From assembly GCA_012839765.1 (NCBI GenBank), contig DUMW01000063.1, positions 1-56,499 on the forward strand: a stretch of DNA of 56,499 nucleotides, in the 5' to 3' direction. Every line of letters starts with the position of its first letter. Position 1 is the stretch's first letter. Made by a program: the position numbers and the translations under genes. Under the pieces are notes generated by a model that was not told where the DNA came from, ran no database searches, and saw nothing but the letters and a program-made list of their open reading frames with translations. Positions 23,792 to 32,736 of the stretch are shown one piece after another. Source of the stretch: Bacillota bacterium (GTDB lineage: Bacteria; Bacillota; Limnochordia; DUMW01).

Positions 23792-26700
23792 ATGGGATTA
23801 CCTGAGTTAGCAGTTTCGAGGAAGGTCACGATGACAATGTTCATCGTGGCCGCACTTATCTTCGGTGTCATAGGCTTAAATCGGTTAGGGCTAGAGCTGT
23901 TACCGGACCTGAATATCCCAATGATGACCATCGCCACAGTCTATCCTCTGGCCAATCCCGAGACCGTAGAGATACAGATCACCAATCCCATTGAGCAAGC
24001 CATGGCTAAGATACCTAATGTTCGCAAGCTGGAGTCCATCAGCACCGAGAATATCTCGGTGGTCATGGTCCAGTTCAATTGGGGAACAGATCTAATAAAA
24101 ATGGTGGATCAGGTGCGCATCAGCCTCGATCAACTGTCTTACCAATTGCCGGAGGAAAGTTCTAAGCCTGTCATCATGTTGGTGGACCCTAACCAGACTC
24201 CCTTAATGCTTTTGGGTGTCAGTGCCAATGTGGAACCCGGAGAACTGGCCCGACTGGTGGAAGAGTTCTTACCAGCCCTGGAACGGATTCCGGGAGTGGC
24301 CGCTGTATCCGTAAGTGGAGGTCTCCAGGAAGAGATAAAGGTTACCTATTATCCCGAGAAACTGCAGCAATATGGACTGACGGTAGATCAACTGAAGCTC
24401 CTTTTGCAGGCCCAGAATGTGGTCTTGCCCATTGGCGCCATTGAAAGGGACGATACCCGCTATCTGGCCACGGTAGGTAACCGTTACAAGACCATTGATG
24501 ACTTACAGAACATGATCCTTGGAGAGCTAGATGCGGATCCGGCCCTGAACCAAGGCATTGGCCTTCTGGTGCCCAAGATGTTGCGCCTGCACCATGTGGC
24601 CGATGTAGAACTGGGCTATAAACCAGTGACCGGTTTCAGCCGGGTCGATAATCATCCGGCGATGATCATCAGCATCTACAAGCAGGCGGGCAGCAACACG
24701 GTGGAAGTAGCTACGGCCATCCATGAGGCGTTAGAAAGGATCCAACAGGCATCGGAAGAGCAACTAAGTTTTGCGGTATTACAAGATCAATCCTTCTTTA
24801 TCCGGGAATCCATGTCCTGGTTGAGCTCCTCTTTGGTGGAGGGTGCCCTTTTGGCAGTGATAGTTCTGTTGGTATTCTTGCGGAGCATTGCCAGTATCGC
24901 CTGCATTGCCGTAGCCATCCCCCTTTCCATCCTGATCACCTTTTTCCTCATGTATTTGTCCGGTTATACGTTGAATCTCATGACCCTAGGGGGAATTGCC
25001 CTCGGGGTGGGGATGCTGGTGGACAATGCCATCGTGGTATTGGAGAATATCTATCGTCACCTACAACTGGGTAAAGGGCTAAAAGAGGCAGTAGTGCAAG
25101 GCACCACCCAAGTGGCCAGTGCGATCACCTCATCCACCCTCACCACTTTGGTAATCTTTGTTCCCGTGGTGTTCCTGGGCGGTCTCACTGGAGAGCTTTT
25201 TAGGGAACTGGGGATTACCATCTCCTATGCTCTGCTAGCATCTTTGCTGGTGGCCCTCACCATTATCCCTATGTTGGCCTCACAGTTTATTAGAGCCAAC
25301 AAAAGAGGACAGCGGTATACCCGCAAACAATTGGATAAACTTAACGACTTGTATCGTTCTGCTTTGCAGTGGACCTTAAACCACAAGTCTTTGATCATTG
25401 GGCTTGTTATCGTACTCCTTTTGGGTAGCTCCCTGGTCCTGCTGTATCTGGATGTGGAGTTCCTGCCACCAATGGATCAGAGCATGATCAATGTCAATAT
25501 CGAGTTACCACCGGGACACACTCTGGCCGACACCAATGAGTTGGTCCTTCAGGTGGAAGAAGCCCTTCGTACCATTCCGGAGGTGGAAAGCATCGCCTCT
25601 TTGGTCGGTTCCTGGGCCGATGATCTGTTGGCTGCGGCCCGGGGAGCGTCCATCAACACCGCGAAACTGACGGTGATCCTCAAAGAGAAGGAACAACGGA
25701 CACGAAGCGCAGCACAGATTGCGGAGGAGATGAAGGCAGTCCTTGCTCCCTTTACAACGGCCCGGTTCGAAGTGATCCATGACATCGTGGGGGCCAGCAT
25801 GGGTACAAAACAGGCCATCACCTTGAACATTTCCGGACCGGACTTTTCCCTGTTGACAGAACTGACAAGGGAAATACAACAGCGGCTGAAAGCCACACCG
25901 GGCTTTGGAAATATCGTCTCGTCCTTGGATAAAGCCCAGCCGGAGTTATTCTTTGAGGTGAATCCCTTCCGGGCCCTCTCCGGAGGTCTTACCGCCACCC
26001 ATATCGCTCTGGCTATGCGGGATGCGGTGGGTGGAGCCGAAACCACCACCCTCCAAGTGGGTGGTCGGTCCTTGCCGGTGGTCCTGCGACCCAATTATGA
26101 CCCCACGACAGACTTTGACGCCTTTACAAAACACCGCATCCCCTCGGCGCTTGATCTAGGGAACGGACAATCCTATGTATACTTTGATCGGGTGACAACC
26201 CTTACGGAAACCACGTCCACCCTGGATATTCACCATACGGACCGGGTGCGCGCAGCCACGATCACCACGGCCTTGGAGGGAATCGGGATGCGCCAGGCCC
26301 TCAAACTAGTGGATGAAGTGGTAGCTGACCTCAACTTACCACCGGGCTATGCCATCGAATACGGTGGTTCCTGGGAAATGATCCGTGAATCCCTAGATGA
26401 GCTGTTCTTGGCCCTTGCTTTGTCCGTAATCCTGGTCTACATGGTCATGGCTGCCCAGTTCGAGGCCTTTGTTCATCCTTTGATCATCATGCTTACCGTT
26501 CCCCTGGGAGCCATCGGTTCCTTCCTGGGACTAGCCATCTCCGGCAGTCGCATCGGCGTGCCGTCGATGCTCGGGCTGATCATCCTGGTGGGAGTAGCCG
26601 TCAACAACGGCATCGTTCTGATTGACCATATCAACTATCTGCGCCGGAAGGAAAGCTACTCCCTAACCGATAGCGTAATCCAGGGTTCCGCCAACCGATT

Positions 26701-26944
26701 ACGGGCGGTGTTGATGACCACCCTTACCACGGTGTTGGCCTTGCTTCCCCTCAGTCTCGGTATTGGTTCCGGAGCGGAGGTACTCAAGCCCCTGGCCGTA
26801 ACATTCTCCTCTGGCCTGTTCATTTCCACGCTAATGACACTTTTCGTCATCCCCACGGTATATCATCTGGTGGAAGGCGGGCTAGCCAAAGGGCGTGCAA
26901 GGTCAGAGCAACAAGGAGGAACCATCAATGTGGTCGAAAACTAA
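23792..26944 (+). CDS. RND family transporter (HAE1/AcrB-like)
   Basis: This 1050-residue proton-driven pump has the RND plan of 12 transmembrane helices and two large periplasmic loops (about 35-340 and 560-870). The fourth helix carries GVGMLVDNAIVVLENIYRH with D411 and N412, where AcrB has two aspartates. The late GVAVNNGIVLIDHINYLRRK also fits. It starts with ATG 23792 behind GAGGG. Unlike normal efflux operons, there is no HlyD-type adaptor or TolC gene. Its partners are a LolA-like carrier upstream and a beta-barrel-like protein downstream. Confidence 0.92.
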   Translation: MGLPELAVSRKVTMTMFIVAALIFGVIGLNRLGLELLPDLNIPMMTIATVYPLANPETVEIQITNPIEQAMAKIPNVRKLESISTENISVVMVQFNWGTDLIKMVDQVRISLDQLSYQLPEESSKPVIMLVDPNQTPLMLLGVSANVEPGELARLVEEFLPALERIPGVAAVSVSGGLQEEIKVTYYPEKLQQYGLTVDQLKLLLQAQNVVLPIGAIERDDTRYLATVGNRYKTIDDLQNMILGELDADPALNQGIGLLVPKMLRLHHVADVELGYKPVTGFSRVDNHPAMIISIYKQAGSNTVEVATAIHEALERIQQASEEQLSFAVLQDQSFFIRESMSWLSSSLVEGALLAVIVLLVFLRSIASIACIAVAIPLSILITFFLMYLSGYTLNLMTLGGIALGVGMLVDNAIVVLENIYRHLQLGKGLKEAVVQGTTQVASAITSSTLTTLVIFVPVVFLGGLTGELFRELGITISYALLASLLVALTIIPMLASQFIRANKRGQRYTRKQLDKLNDLYRSALQWTLNHKSLIIGLVIVLLLGSSLVLLYLDVEFLPPMDQSMINVNIELPPGHTLADTNELVLQVEEALRTIPEVESIASLVGSWADDLLAAARGASINTAKLTVILKEKEQRTRSAAQIAEEMKAVLAPFTTARFEVIHDIVGASMGTKQAITLNISGPDFSLLTELTREIQQRLKATPGFGNIVSSLDKAQPELFFEVNPFRALSGGLTATHIALAMRDAVGGAETTTLQVGGRSLPVVLRPNYDPTTDFDAFTKHRIPSALDLGNGQSYVYFDRVTTLTETTSTLDIHHTDRVRAATITTALEGIGMRQALKLVDEVVADLNLPPGYAIEYGGSWEMIRESLDELFLALALSVILVYMVMAAQFEAFVHPLIIMLTVPLGAIGSFLGLAISGSRIGVPSMLGLIILVGVAVNNGIVLIDHINYLRRKESYSLTDSVIQGSANRLRAVLMTTLTTVLALLPLSLGIGSGAEVLKPLAVTFSSGLFISTLMTLFVIPTVYHLVEGGLAKGRARSEQQGGTINVVEN

Positions 26945-28025
26945 GACCTGCATTTTTCTCGCTGGACTGATTGTCCTTTACACCTTTCTCGGGGCCGTTG
27001 GTATGGCCCAGACTATCACCCAGGAGGATTCCGGCCTGATCATTAATGAACGGGAACTGAATCTGGGATTTTTGCGCCGAGCCGGCGACATTGGCGAATA
27101 CTTGCTGGGGGTTTTGATTCACGGTCGCACCTCCGACGCCATTTTCCGTTTTCATGTCAGCAATCTACCGACCGCGGGCATCGAACCCACTGCCCCCGTA
27201 ACGGGACTGCAGTTTAACTGGAACAAGATCATCGGGGTCACCAGTTATGTGGATCTCAAGGGAGATTTCCACATCCAGTGGAACCCCAATGAATATGGTG
27301 CCGTGGCCTCACCTTCCCTGTATCTGATCGGCGGCGCCGGCCAGGCAGCCTTCCGGAATTTCTCCGGGGCCATCCGGACCGGCTTCATTGAAGGGAAATT
27401 TCCTGTGGATTCGTTACCTGGCATCGGATCAGCCAACTGGAGTCTACCTCTATCGGAGTTTTTCGGTATCGGCAGTTCCGTGGGTCTGGTGGCTCCCAAT
27501 TCAGATCCTTTCTTCTGGATGGATCTGGAGGGGCGTCTCCGGGTAGATCGTACCCTCACAAATCTAGCTAACATTAGTTGGCGCTTTAGCATGGGTGATA
27601 CGGTTCAACAGGAATTGCGTGTTTTGGTGGGCTCCCAGTTCACCCTGACGACAGAGAATACCGTATCCCGGTTCACCGGCCGCATCGGCGTCCTAAACGT
27701 CGGGGACAAGCTGTACCCGGTACTACAAATGGACTATTCCCTGCGGCAAGGCCATGAGCAAAGATTTCATATCGGCCTAATGACCGCCGCGGGTCATCTG
27801 GCCAACAAGGGTATTGACCCCCAGCTGGGACAAGCTGCCGTCTCCTATGAACGAGCCCTCAGCGACCGGGAAACCATCAACCTGCTGTTTATCTCCTCCC
27901 TAGACCAATTGGGGAAGATTAATGTATTTCAGTTAGACCTCAAACGGTTGGATCTTGATACGAATTTGCGCTTGCAGCGCACCGAAGACGGTCAATTACG
28001 CACGACCCTGTCCGTAAGTTTCTAG
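26928..28025 (+). CDS. Secreted beta-strand-rich protein, probable outer-membrane beta-barrel
   Basis: This 365-residue protein has a clear signal peptide (about 1-28, cleavage after GMAQ or nearby). It is then almost entirely alternating hydrophobic/polar strands with short turns, with no transmembrane helices, and ends in TTLSVSF. A C-terminal aromatic residue after an amphipathic strand is typical of barrel proteins inserted by the BAM complex. I do not recognise the family. ATG 26928 has AAGGAGGA 7 nt upstream, and the gene overlaps the end of the RND gene by 17 nt, so the two are coupled. Confidence 0.65.
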   Translation: MWSKTKTCIFLAGLIVLYTFLGAVGMAQTITQEDSGLIINERELNLGFLRRAGDIGEYLLGVLIHGRTSDAIFRFHVSNLPTAGIEPTAPVTGLQFNWNKIIGVTSYVDLKGDFHIQWNPNEYGAVASPSLYLIGGAGQAAFRNFSGAIRTGFIEGKFPVDSLPGIGSANWSLPLSEFFGIGSSVGLVAPNSDPFFWMDLEGRLRVDRTLTNLANISWRFSMGDTVQQELRVLVGSQFTLTTENTVSRFTGRIGVLNVGDKLYPVLQMDYSLRQGHEQRFHIGLMTAAGHLANKGIDPQLGQAAVSYERALSDRETINLLFISSLDQLGKINVFQLDLKRLDLDTNLRLQRTEDGQLRTTLSVSF

Positions 28026-28047
28026 CAGGTAAAGGAGCGCATGTCCC

Positions 28048-29775
28048 TTGCGAAGACTACTGGTCGTGATTGCTCTTGTCTGCAGCTTCACTATTTTTAT
28101 GAGAGGGACTTTGGCGTGGGCTTTGGATCTATCTGCCATCACCCAACTGCCCTTCCTGGCTTCTGCACAGTTGGCGGTGGAATCCACCCCCTACGCGGGG
28201 ATCACCTTCTACCGCCTAGAACAAACCACGCCTCGTCCCTTATTAATTCATATCCTAGAGGTAGATCTCACAAACCCTAGTATCAGTCTGGATCTCTTGC
28301 TGGGAAATCACGTCCTTACCAGTCCGCGGACCCTCACCAGCATGGTGGATCAGGAACAGGAAGTGATCGCGGCCACCAATAGTGACTTCTTCTACATTTC
28401 TTCTACCCAATCTCCGGTAGGACTAGCCATCAAAGAGGGAGTGGTATTAAAAGGGGATCATCCGGATCTCTTGCGACCCTGTCTCGGTTGGGATCAGGAA
28501 GGCCGGGGACACATCGGTTACTGGTCCTGGGAAGGGATCTTAAGACTTCCCACAAGCAACGAAAGTTTCCCCATCGCTGCCTTCAATGACATTTACCTTC
28601 CCAGCAACGGATTGGTCATGTACAACAGCTATTGGGGGACGCGGGTACCGCAGAACATTGTTCAACAGGCTGCATTGGCAGTTTCCATAAAAGAAGACAC
28701 GGTCCAGGAAATCCGACAGAATCCCAACCAGATAACGATCAACCCCGATACAACCTATTTATTGGCCTTTGGCCCGATGGCATCCCAACTACTGACCTTG
28801 ATTGCCCCGGGAAGCAAAGTAGAGATTGAGGAAGTCTTCTACGGTCCTGCGGGCCTTAAACTGGCCGTCTGCGGTTTTCCCATGCTGGTGGAGGAAGGAA
28901 GGATCCTGACGGATTTTCCCGATTGGCTCAACGGACCTAATCCCCGCACCGCGGCGGGATTGAATGAGGAGGGAACCGCTCTCACCCTGATGGTAGTGGA
29001 TGGGCGCTCCCAGATCAGTCATGGAATGACCCTCGATGAACTGGCCCAGTTTTCTGCGGCCCTAGGTCTGTATTCGGCCCTCAACTTTGACGGAGGGGGT
29101 TCGTCTACCATGGTCATGCGTCAACCCCTGGGTCAGGCCATGGTCCTGAACAACCTGCCAGACAATGTTCAACGGGCCATTCCTATTGCGCTAGCCCTTA
29201 GGAGTGTCCCCGTCGTCATCGACTGGGCGGAGATTTGGTCCACCATTACCGCCAAATACTCCACCCACTCTCTACTTGATTTTACCGAGGAAGCCATCAC
29301 CCTCAGCTTCGCCCCGAACAGTATCCAGGGAGAACTGCTCATCACCCAAGGGCCCGTTCTGGAAGATGGCACTACTGCCTTGGCGGCTCGCCTGGATTTC
29401 GTCCCCGAGGCCACCCTCCGACGCCGAGAGCTCTCCTTAGACCTGGCGGAACCGGTAGAGTTGCCGGAAAATGCCCGACAGCTGGGAGCATGGGTTTATG
29501 CAGAGATACCTGCGCCCTATGCCATCGAAGCCACGATCACGGATAAGGAGGGTACAGCTCATCGCCTGGTCCTGACGGAGACCATCGACTGGACCGGATG
29601 GCTCTACATCAGTGCCGAACTCCCCGATGCGGTACCGGCGACGACCTTCTCGTCACTGCACGTGATTATTCCCCCTTTGAAGCGAGGGGAGCTTACCAGG
29701 CTCTATTTCCAAACGATCATGGTGGGTGTGGATGATGAACAAAGACCCACGAAAAGATGGGAACTGGTTCCTTAG
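28048..29775 (+). CDS. Phosphodiester glycosidase (NAGPA) domain protein
   Basis: This 575-residue exported protein starts with a signal peptide (about 1-26). The region 55-390 fits the NAGPA fold: AATNSDFFYISS, AIKEGVVLKGD and the diagnostic ALNFDGGGSSTMV. Bacterial NAGPA proteins cleave sugar-phosphodiester linkages in the envelope or polysaccharides. The C-terminal 180 residues form an extra beta-rich region resembling a carbohydrate-binding module. TTG 28048 has AAAGGAG 10 nt upstream; an ATG at 28041 is in another frame. It is the last gene of the LolA-RND operon, after a 22-nt gap. Confidence 0.85.
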   Translation: MRRLLVVIALVCSFTIFMRGTLAWALDLSAITQLPFLASAQLAVESTPYAGITFYRLEQTTPRPLLIHILEVDLTNPSISLDLLLGNHVLTSPRTLTSMVDQEQEVIAATNSDFFYISSTQSPVGLAIKEGVVLKGDHPDLLRPCLGWDQEGRGHIGYWSWEGILRLPTSNESFPIAAFNDIYLPSNGLVMYNSYWGTRVPQNIVQQAALAVSIKEDTVQEIRQNPNQITINPDTTYLLAFGPMASQLLTLIAPGSKVEIEEVFYGPAGLKLAVCGFPMLVEEGRILTDFPDWLNGPNPRTAAGLNEEGTALTLMVVDGRSQISHGMTLDELAQFSAALGLYSALNFDGGGSSTMVMRQPLGQAMVLNNLPDNVQRAIPIALALRSVPVVIDWAEIWSTITAKYSTHSLLDFTEEAITLSFAPNSIQGELLITQGPVLEDGTTALAARLDFVPEATLRRRELSLDLAEPVELPENARQLGAWVYAEIPAPYAIEATITDKEGTAHRLVLTETIDWTGWLYISAELPDAVPATTFSSLHVIIPPLKRGELTRLYFQTIMVGVDDEQRPTKRWELVP

Positions 29776-29781
29776 AGGAAG

Positions 29782-30175
29782 TCAATCCTGTAGGAAGACC
29801 CGCACCGTCATCTTGACCCAGTTTCCCAAAACATCAATGCCCGAAATCACTCCGAAAACGAGTTTGCCCGCGTCCATTAGCCGGGTGATGATCTGATTAA
29901 CGTTCCTTGGCAGTACCCCACCTTATTTCCAGCCCCATCTTTGATCACAATGGCAAACTGGTCGTGGGCATTGTTTGTTCCCGGAAAAACCTCAGACGCA
30001 CGTCGAGGGCCAGTCCTTCCACGATTTGCTCGATATTCTTTACGTAGGACGTGCCAGCCACATGGGTCTCCACCAGAAAAATGTCCCGGGAGAAGGGTTT
30101 TATCAACTGGTTTCCCCTGTTAAGCAGTCCGAGTTTGACAACCAAATCCTTATCCACAGGGACGAGATCGCTCAT
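29782..30175 (-). pseudogene. HIRAN-domain protein broken by two single-base frameshifts
   Basis: The minus-strand reading from ATG 30175 gives ETHVAGTSYVKNIEQIVEGL and RLRFFRE, a HIRAN domain start. It then runs into a stop near 29950. In the next frame the domain continues as NNAHDQFAIVIKDGAGNKVGY, and after a second shift as LPRNVNQIITRLMDAGKL to a final TGA at 29782-29784. Each shift equals one missing base, near 29975-29985 and 29910-29920. Rejoined, it would be about 130 residues. HIRAN domains bind DNA ends or damaged DNA. The shifts may be real decay or sequencing error. It lies 10 nt after the J-domain gene. Confidence 0.75.
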
Positions 30176-30185
30176 GTTACTCCAC

Positions 30186-31007
30186 TCAATTCAGGTGTGT
30201 ATTGGTGTTTAGAACCAGGGTGGTCAGATATTGCTGCAACTCTTCTAACATCTCCTGACCCCGTTGGATAGCCTCACGCAACTCTGCCTGCCGGCGTGCC
30301 ACCAACAGGGGGCTTTTGAGGAGTTCCACCTGATCAAAGGGAAAGGTTTGCCGAATCTGCTCCATTTCTAAAAGCAGGTCCCCAATCTTCTTCCTCAAAA
30401 ACTGCATCTTCTCTGTCAGCTCTTCCATGGCACTGGGCCGGCCATTGTTGGAAGACCCCCCCTGTAGCACCAGTTCCAACAGAACCCTAAGCATATCTAC
30501 ATTCCCGGTACGATAGGCCGCATTTACCTGATGCCAAAGGGCCCGCTGCTCCTCTCCCCTGTGGGGGTTGAGATCCGGATGCAGTTCCTTAACCAGGAGA
30601 CGATAGATCCTTTTCAGCTCAGCCACTTCCTGCGGCCGAAGTTTGGGACATTTCTTGAGGTAATTGGCCAGGTCGATCTCCGCAGCTAACTGTTTCAGCC
30701 GTTCCCGATATTGCTCATACTCCCGATCCAACTGCCTTTCGATGGCAGCAAGATTGATCGCTACCCGTCGGTTTATGCAAGATTGTACCAGCTCGATTTT
30801 CCGCCTGGTCCGGGCAATACTGCACTCCACTTCATACAAGTCGTACTCCAACACCCCAATTTTCAGCATATACTCGGTCTGCCATCGATTTGCCTCATGA
30901 TACACAAGATCCGCCCGTTGTTCGAAAACCTCCGCCAATTGTGCCTTCAGTTGAATGTACTCTTCCAGGAGCTTGGCATATTCCGGGTCGATGATCAGAC
31001 TGGACAT
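30186..31007 (-). CDS. Coiled-coil protein with central J-like domain
   Basis: This 273-residue soluble protein has long coiled-coil segments at both ends (about 8-110 and 195-262). The middle segment (about 125-175) reads LKRIYRLLVKELHPDLNP and contains the HPD tripeptide (143-145) of DnaJ domains, which stimulates Hsp70 ATPase. No glycine-rich or zinc regions of DnaJ are present. It may be a specialised co-chaperone. The downstream neighbour is the broken HIRAN gene. ATG 31007 is preceded by AAAGGGAGGGGG. Confidence 0.75.
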   Translation of the reverse strand: MSSLIIDPEYAKLLEEYIQLKAQLAEVFEQRADLVYHEANRWQTEYMLKIGVLEYDLYEVECSIARTRRKIELVQSCINRRVAINLAAIERQLDREYEQYRERLKQLAAEIDLANYLKKCPKLRPQEVAELKRIYRLLVKELHPDLNPHRGEEQRALWHQVNAAYRTGNVDMLRVLLELVLQGGSSNNGRPSAMEELTEKMQFLRKKIGDLLLEMEQIRQTFPFDQVELLKSPLLVARRQAELREAIQRGQEMLEELQQYLTTLVLNTNTHLN

Positions 31008-31320
31008 CTAACCCCCTCCCTTTGTAGCCGCGAACGAGACTATCGGCTTCTCCCCAACATCGTCCTATCTGCTGCGCTCTACCGTCCGACTACCCGTTAC
31101 TGGGACAAGGTCCCGGCAAGGAGGGCTTGACCATCACATGTCGAATCCAAGACGCCCATCACCTAGCAAACTGTCCACTGGTCTTGGTTCATATTTTCCC
31201 TTTTCCTCATGGATACTCCTGCTTGTGCCCGTGAGAACTTCTTCCCGGAAAACACTGAAGCCCCATGTTAGACAACAACTATTCGGTGGACAAATGTGGG
31301 GAAACAATGGGTGCGGGTAC
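31008..31320. other. Intergenic stretch without a recognised gene
   Basis: This separates the J-domain gene from the rpsI terminator. Minus-strand TTGTCC-17-TAACAT, near the rpsI end, is a weak promoter candidate for the J-domain gene. Short open frames here have no ribosome site or recognisable sequence. I see no tRNA, repeat array or riboswitch. Confidence 0.4.
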
Positions 31321-31348
31321 AAAAAAAGAGAGGCGAAAGCCTCTCTTT
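31321..31348 (-). terminator. Intrinsic terminator after rpsI
   Basis: On the minus strand AAAGAGAGGC and GCCTCTCTTT form a perfect 10-bp stem with a 4-nt loop, followed by TTTTTTT (31321-31327 on the complement). It lies 16 nt after the rpsI stop and ends the rplM-rpsI operon. Confidence 0.95.
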
Positions 31349-31363
31349 GATTCGGAAGTTCGA

Positions 31364-31762
31364 TTAACGCTTGGAGAACTGCGGTGCCCTACGAGCCTTC
31401 TTCAGACCGTACTTCTTCCGTTCCTTCATTCTTGGATCTCGAGTCAAGTAACCTGCCTTCTTCAACACAGGCCGGAATTCTGCATCGGCATCAATCAACG
31501 CCCGTGCCAAACCATGGCGCACAGCACCGGCTTGACCACTGAAACCACCGCCTGTGACGGTAACAAACACGTCATACTTCCCTTCGGTACCTGTGGCAAC
31601 CAAAGGCTGACGAACGATTGTCTGCAGCACAGGACGTTTGAAGTATTCGTTAATATCCAGCCCATTGACAATGATCCTACCGCTACCTTCCTTCAGCCGT
31701 ACCCGGGCTACAGAAGTCTTTCTGCGACCTGTCCCATAGTAATACTCCTTCACAATCGCCAA
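31364..31762 (-). CDS. rpsI: 30S ribosomal protein S9
   Basis: S9 sits in the head of the 30S subunit, and its C-terminal tail touches P-site tRNA. This 132-residue form has the family start [16 protein letters not shown] and ends in the conserved FSKR, preceded by KARRAPQ. TTG 31762 is preferred because GGGGGAGG lies 8 nt upstream; a further TTG at 31780 lacks this. It follows rplM with 19 nt between, the standard pair, and has a strong terminator after it. Confidence 0.97.
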   Translation of the reverse strand: MAIVKEYYYGTGRRKTSVARVRLKEGSGRIIVNGLDINEYFKRPVLQTIVRQPLVATGTEGKYDVFVTVTGGGFSGQAGAVRHGLARALIDADAEFRPVLKKAGYLTRDPRMKERKKYGLKKARRAPQFSKR

Positions 31763-31781
31763 GTCGTACACCTCCCCCAAG

Positions 31782-32213
31782 TCAGATCTCTAACTCTTTC
31801 GGTTGCTGCGCCTGATGTGGATGCTCAGGTCCTGCATAAACCTTGAGCTTTCTGAACATCTTTCTGCCCAACCGATTGTGGGGAAGCATACCCCAGACAG
31901 CTGCTTTAACAACCCGCTCAGGATTCTTCTCCAACATTTCGGCAGCAGTTACTTTCTTCAGGCCGCCCGGATACCCAGTATGCCGGTAGTAAACCTTCTT
32001 TTCCCGTTTATTCCCAGTCAACACAACATCTTTCGCATTGATCACAATGACATGATCGCCCACATCCATATGGGGCGTATAAATCACCTTATGTTTTCCT
32101 TTAAGGACACTAGCTATTTTTGTGGCCAGCCGACCCAACGTCTTACCCTTCGCATCAACCACGTACCACTGTCTGACTATGTCAGCTGGTCTGGCCGTAT
32201 AGGTCTTGCTCAA
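31782..32213 (-). CDS. rplM: 50S ribosomal protein L13
   Basis: L13 is an early-assembly 50S protein. The 143-residue product contains [26 protein letters not shown] and [10 protein letters not shown], all diagnostic. TTG 32213 has AGGGGTGA 7 nt upstream and gives a normal N-terminus (SKTYTARP). An ATG at 32231 would add six residues and has no ribosome site. It is transcribed with rpsI from the strong promoter at 32320-32348, after a structured leader of about 100 nt. Confidence 0.97.
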   Translation of the reverse strand: MSKTYTARPADIVRQWYVVDAKGKTLGRLATKIASVLKGKHKVIYTPHMDVGDHVIVINAKDVVLTGNKREKKVYYRHTGYPGGLKKVTAAEMLEKNPERVVKAAVWGMLPHNRLGRKMFRKLKVYAGPEHPHQAQQPKELEI

Positions 32214-32251
32214 CTTGGTGTCACCCCTCATGCCATACTAGGCTGCATCCG

Positions 32252-32285
32252 TCCAGACATGGGCGGGGCTAGGACCAAGTCCGGA
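32252..32285 (-). other. Hairpin in the rplM leader
   Basis: TCCGGAC and GTCTGGA form a 7-bp stem (one G-U pair) around a loop containing GGTCC and CCCGCCC, in the leader between the promoter and the L13 start. Firmicutes rplM mRNAs are known to carry an L13-binding leader. This is a candidate for it, not confirmed against the family model. Confidence 0.45.
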
Positions 32286-32319
32286 ACACAATGCACTGCC
32301 TGCTAAACCATCATTGCTC

Positions 32320-32348
32320 ATTGTAATACACCGATGCGAGACTGTCAA
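32320..32348 (-). promoter_or_regulatory. Sigma-A promoter of rplM-rpsI
   Basis: TTGACA (32343-32348) and TACAAT (32320-32325) on the minus strand are separated by exactly 17 bp, an almost perfect housekeeping promoter. Transcription would start near 32313 and give a leader of about 100 nt before the L13 TTG. Confidence 0.93.
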
Positions 32349-32361
32349 GCTTATCCGACAC

Positions 32362-32481
32362 CTAATCTGTAGGCTTTTCCACAGAGATCGTAACTTCTTT
32401 CCCAAAGTCGAAAGCTACCCCAACTCCACCGATGTCAAGGGGTCCTTTATGGAAACCGAAAGCCATCGGTAGGACTTGCAT
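32362..32481 (-). CDS. Possible 39-residue small protein
   Basis: A minus-strand frame from ATG 32481 (or ATG 32466, 34 residues) to TAG 32362 encodes a peptide with GGVGVAFDFGKEVTISVE, an amphipathic strand-like pattern that looks protein-like. No good ribosome site precedes either ATG, and I recognise no family. It ends 13 nt before the rplM promoter. It may be chance. Confidence 0.22.
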   Translation of the reverse strand: MQVLPMAFGFHKGPLDIGGVGVAFDFGKEVTISVEKPTD

Positions 32482-32655
32482 GGAAGGGTAACCTGCTTTT
32501 CCTTCTCTAGACGTTCATCGCCCCATCATGTAGACGGGTCGGTGAAAGGCACAGGGCACTATGGTTACGAATCGAAAGCACCCCTAATTGCATCAAGCAA
32601 AACTTAGCCACTATCTGCGATTAAAAGGGTCAGGACTCTTGGGATACCCCCAGAC

Positions 32656-32736
32656 TTAACTTAGGACCAGGCGACTGATTTCCGCTTCTGACTGGCAGCT
32701 CAGAGGTACTGCCGCTGAGTCATTGCCTTCAGGCAT
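32656..32736 (-). other. Possible pseudoknot / micro-ORF in the truA-rplM gap
   Basis: Here CTCAG, GGCAG, CTGAG and CTGCC occur in that order within 26 nt on the minus strand (32694-32719), an arrangement that can form an H-type pseudoknot with two 5-bp stems. The same stretch holds a 26-codon frame (ATG 32736 to TAA 32656) with no convincing ribosome site. The rest of the 529 bases from 32349 to 32877 shows no recognisable gene. Confidence 0.3.

Noticed and set aside
23792-26944. Classical tripartite drug-efflux operon
   Set aside because: No HlyD-type adaptor or TolC gene accompanies the RND gene here, so a drug-efflux assignment is not supported.
28041-28280. ATG-started 79-residue frame at the beginning of the NAGPA gene
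   Set aside because: It is in a different frame from the conserved domain. The correct frame starts at TTG 28048 using the same ribosome site.
29945-30175. A 76-residue intact small protein
   Set aside because: Its N-terminal part is a HIRAN domain that continues in other frames, so it is a fragment of a broken gene rather than a complete small protein.
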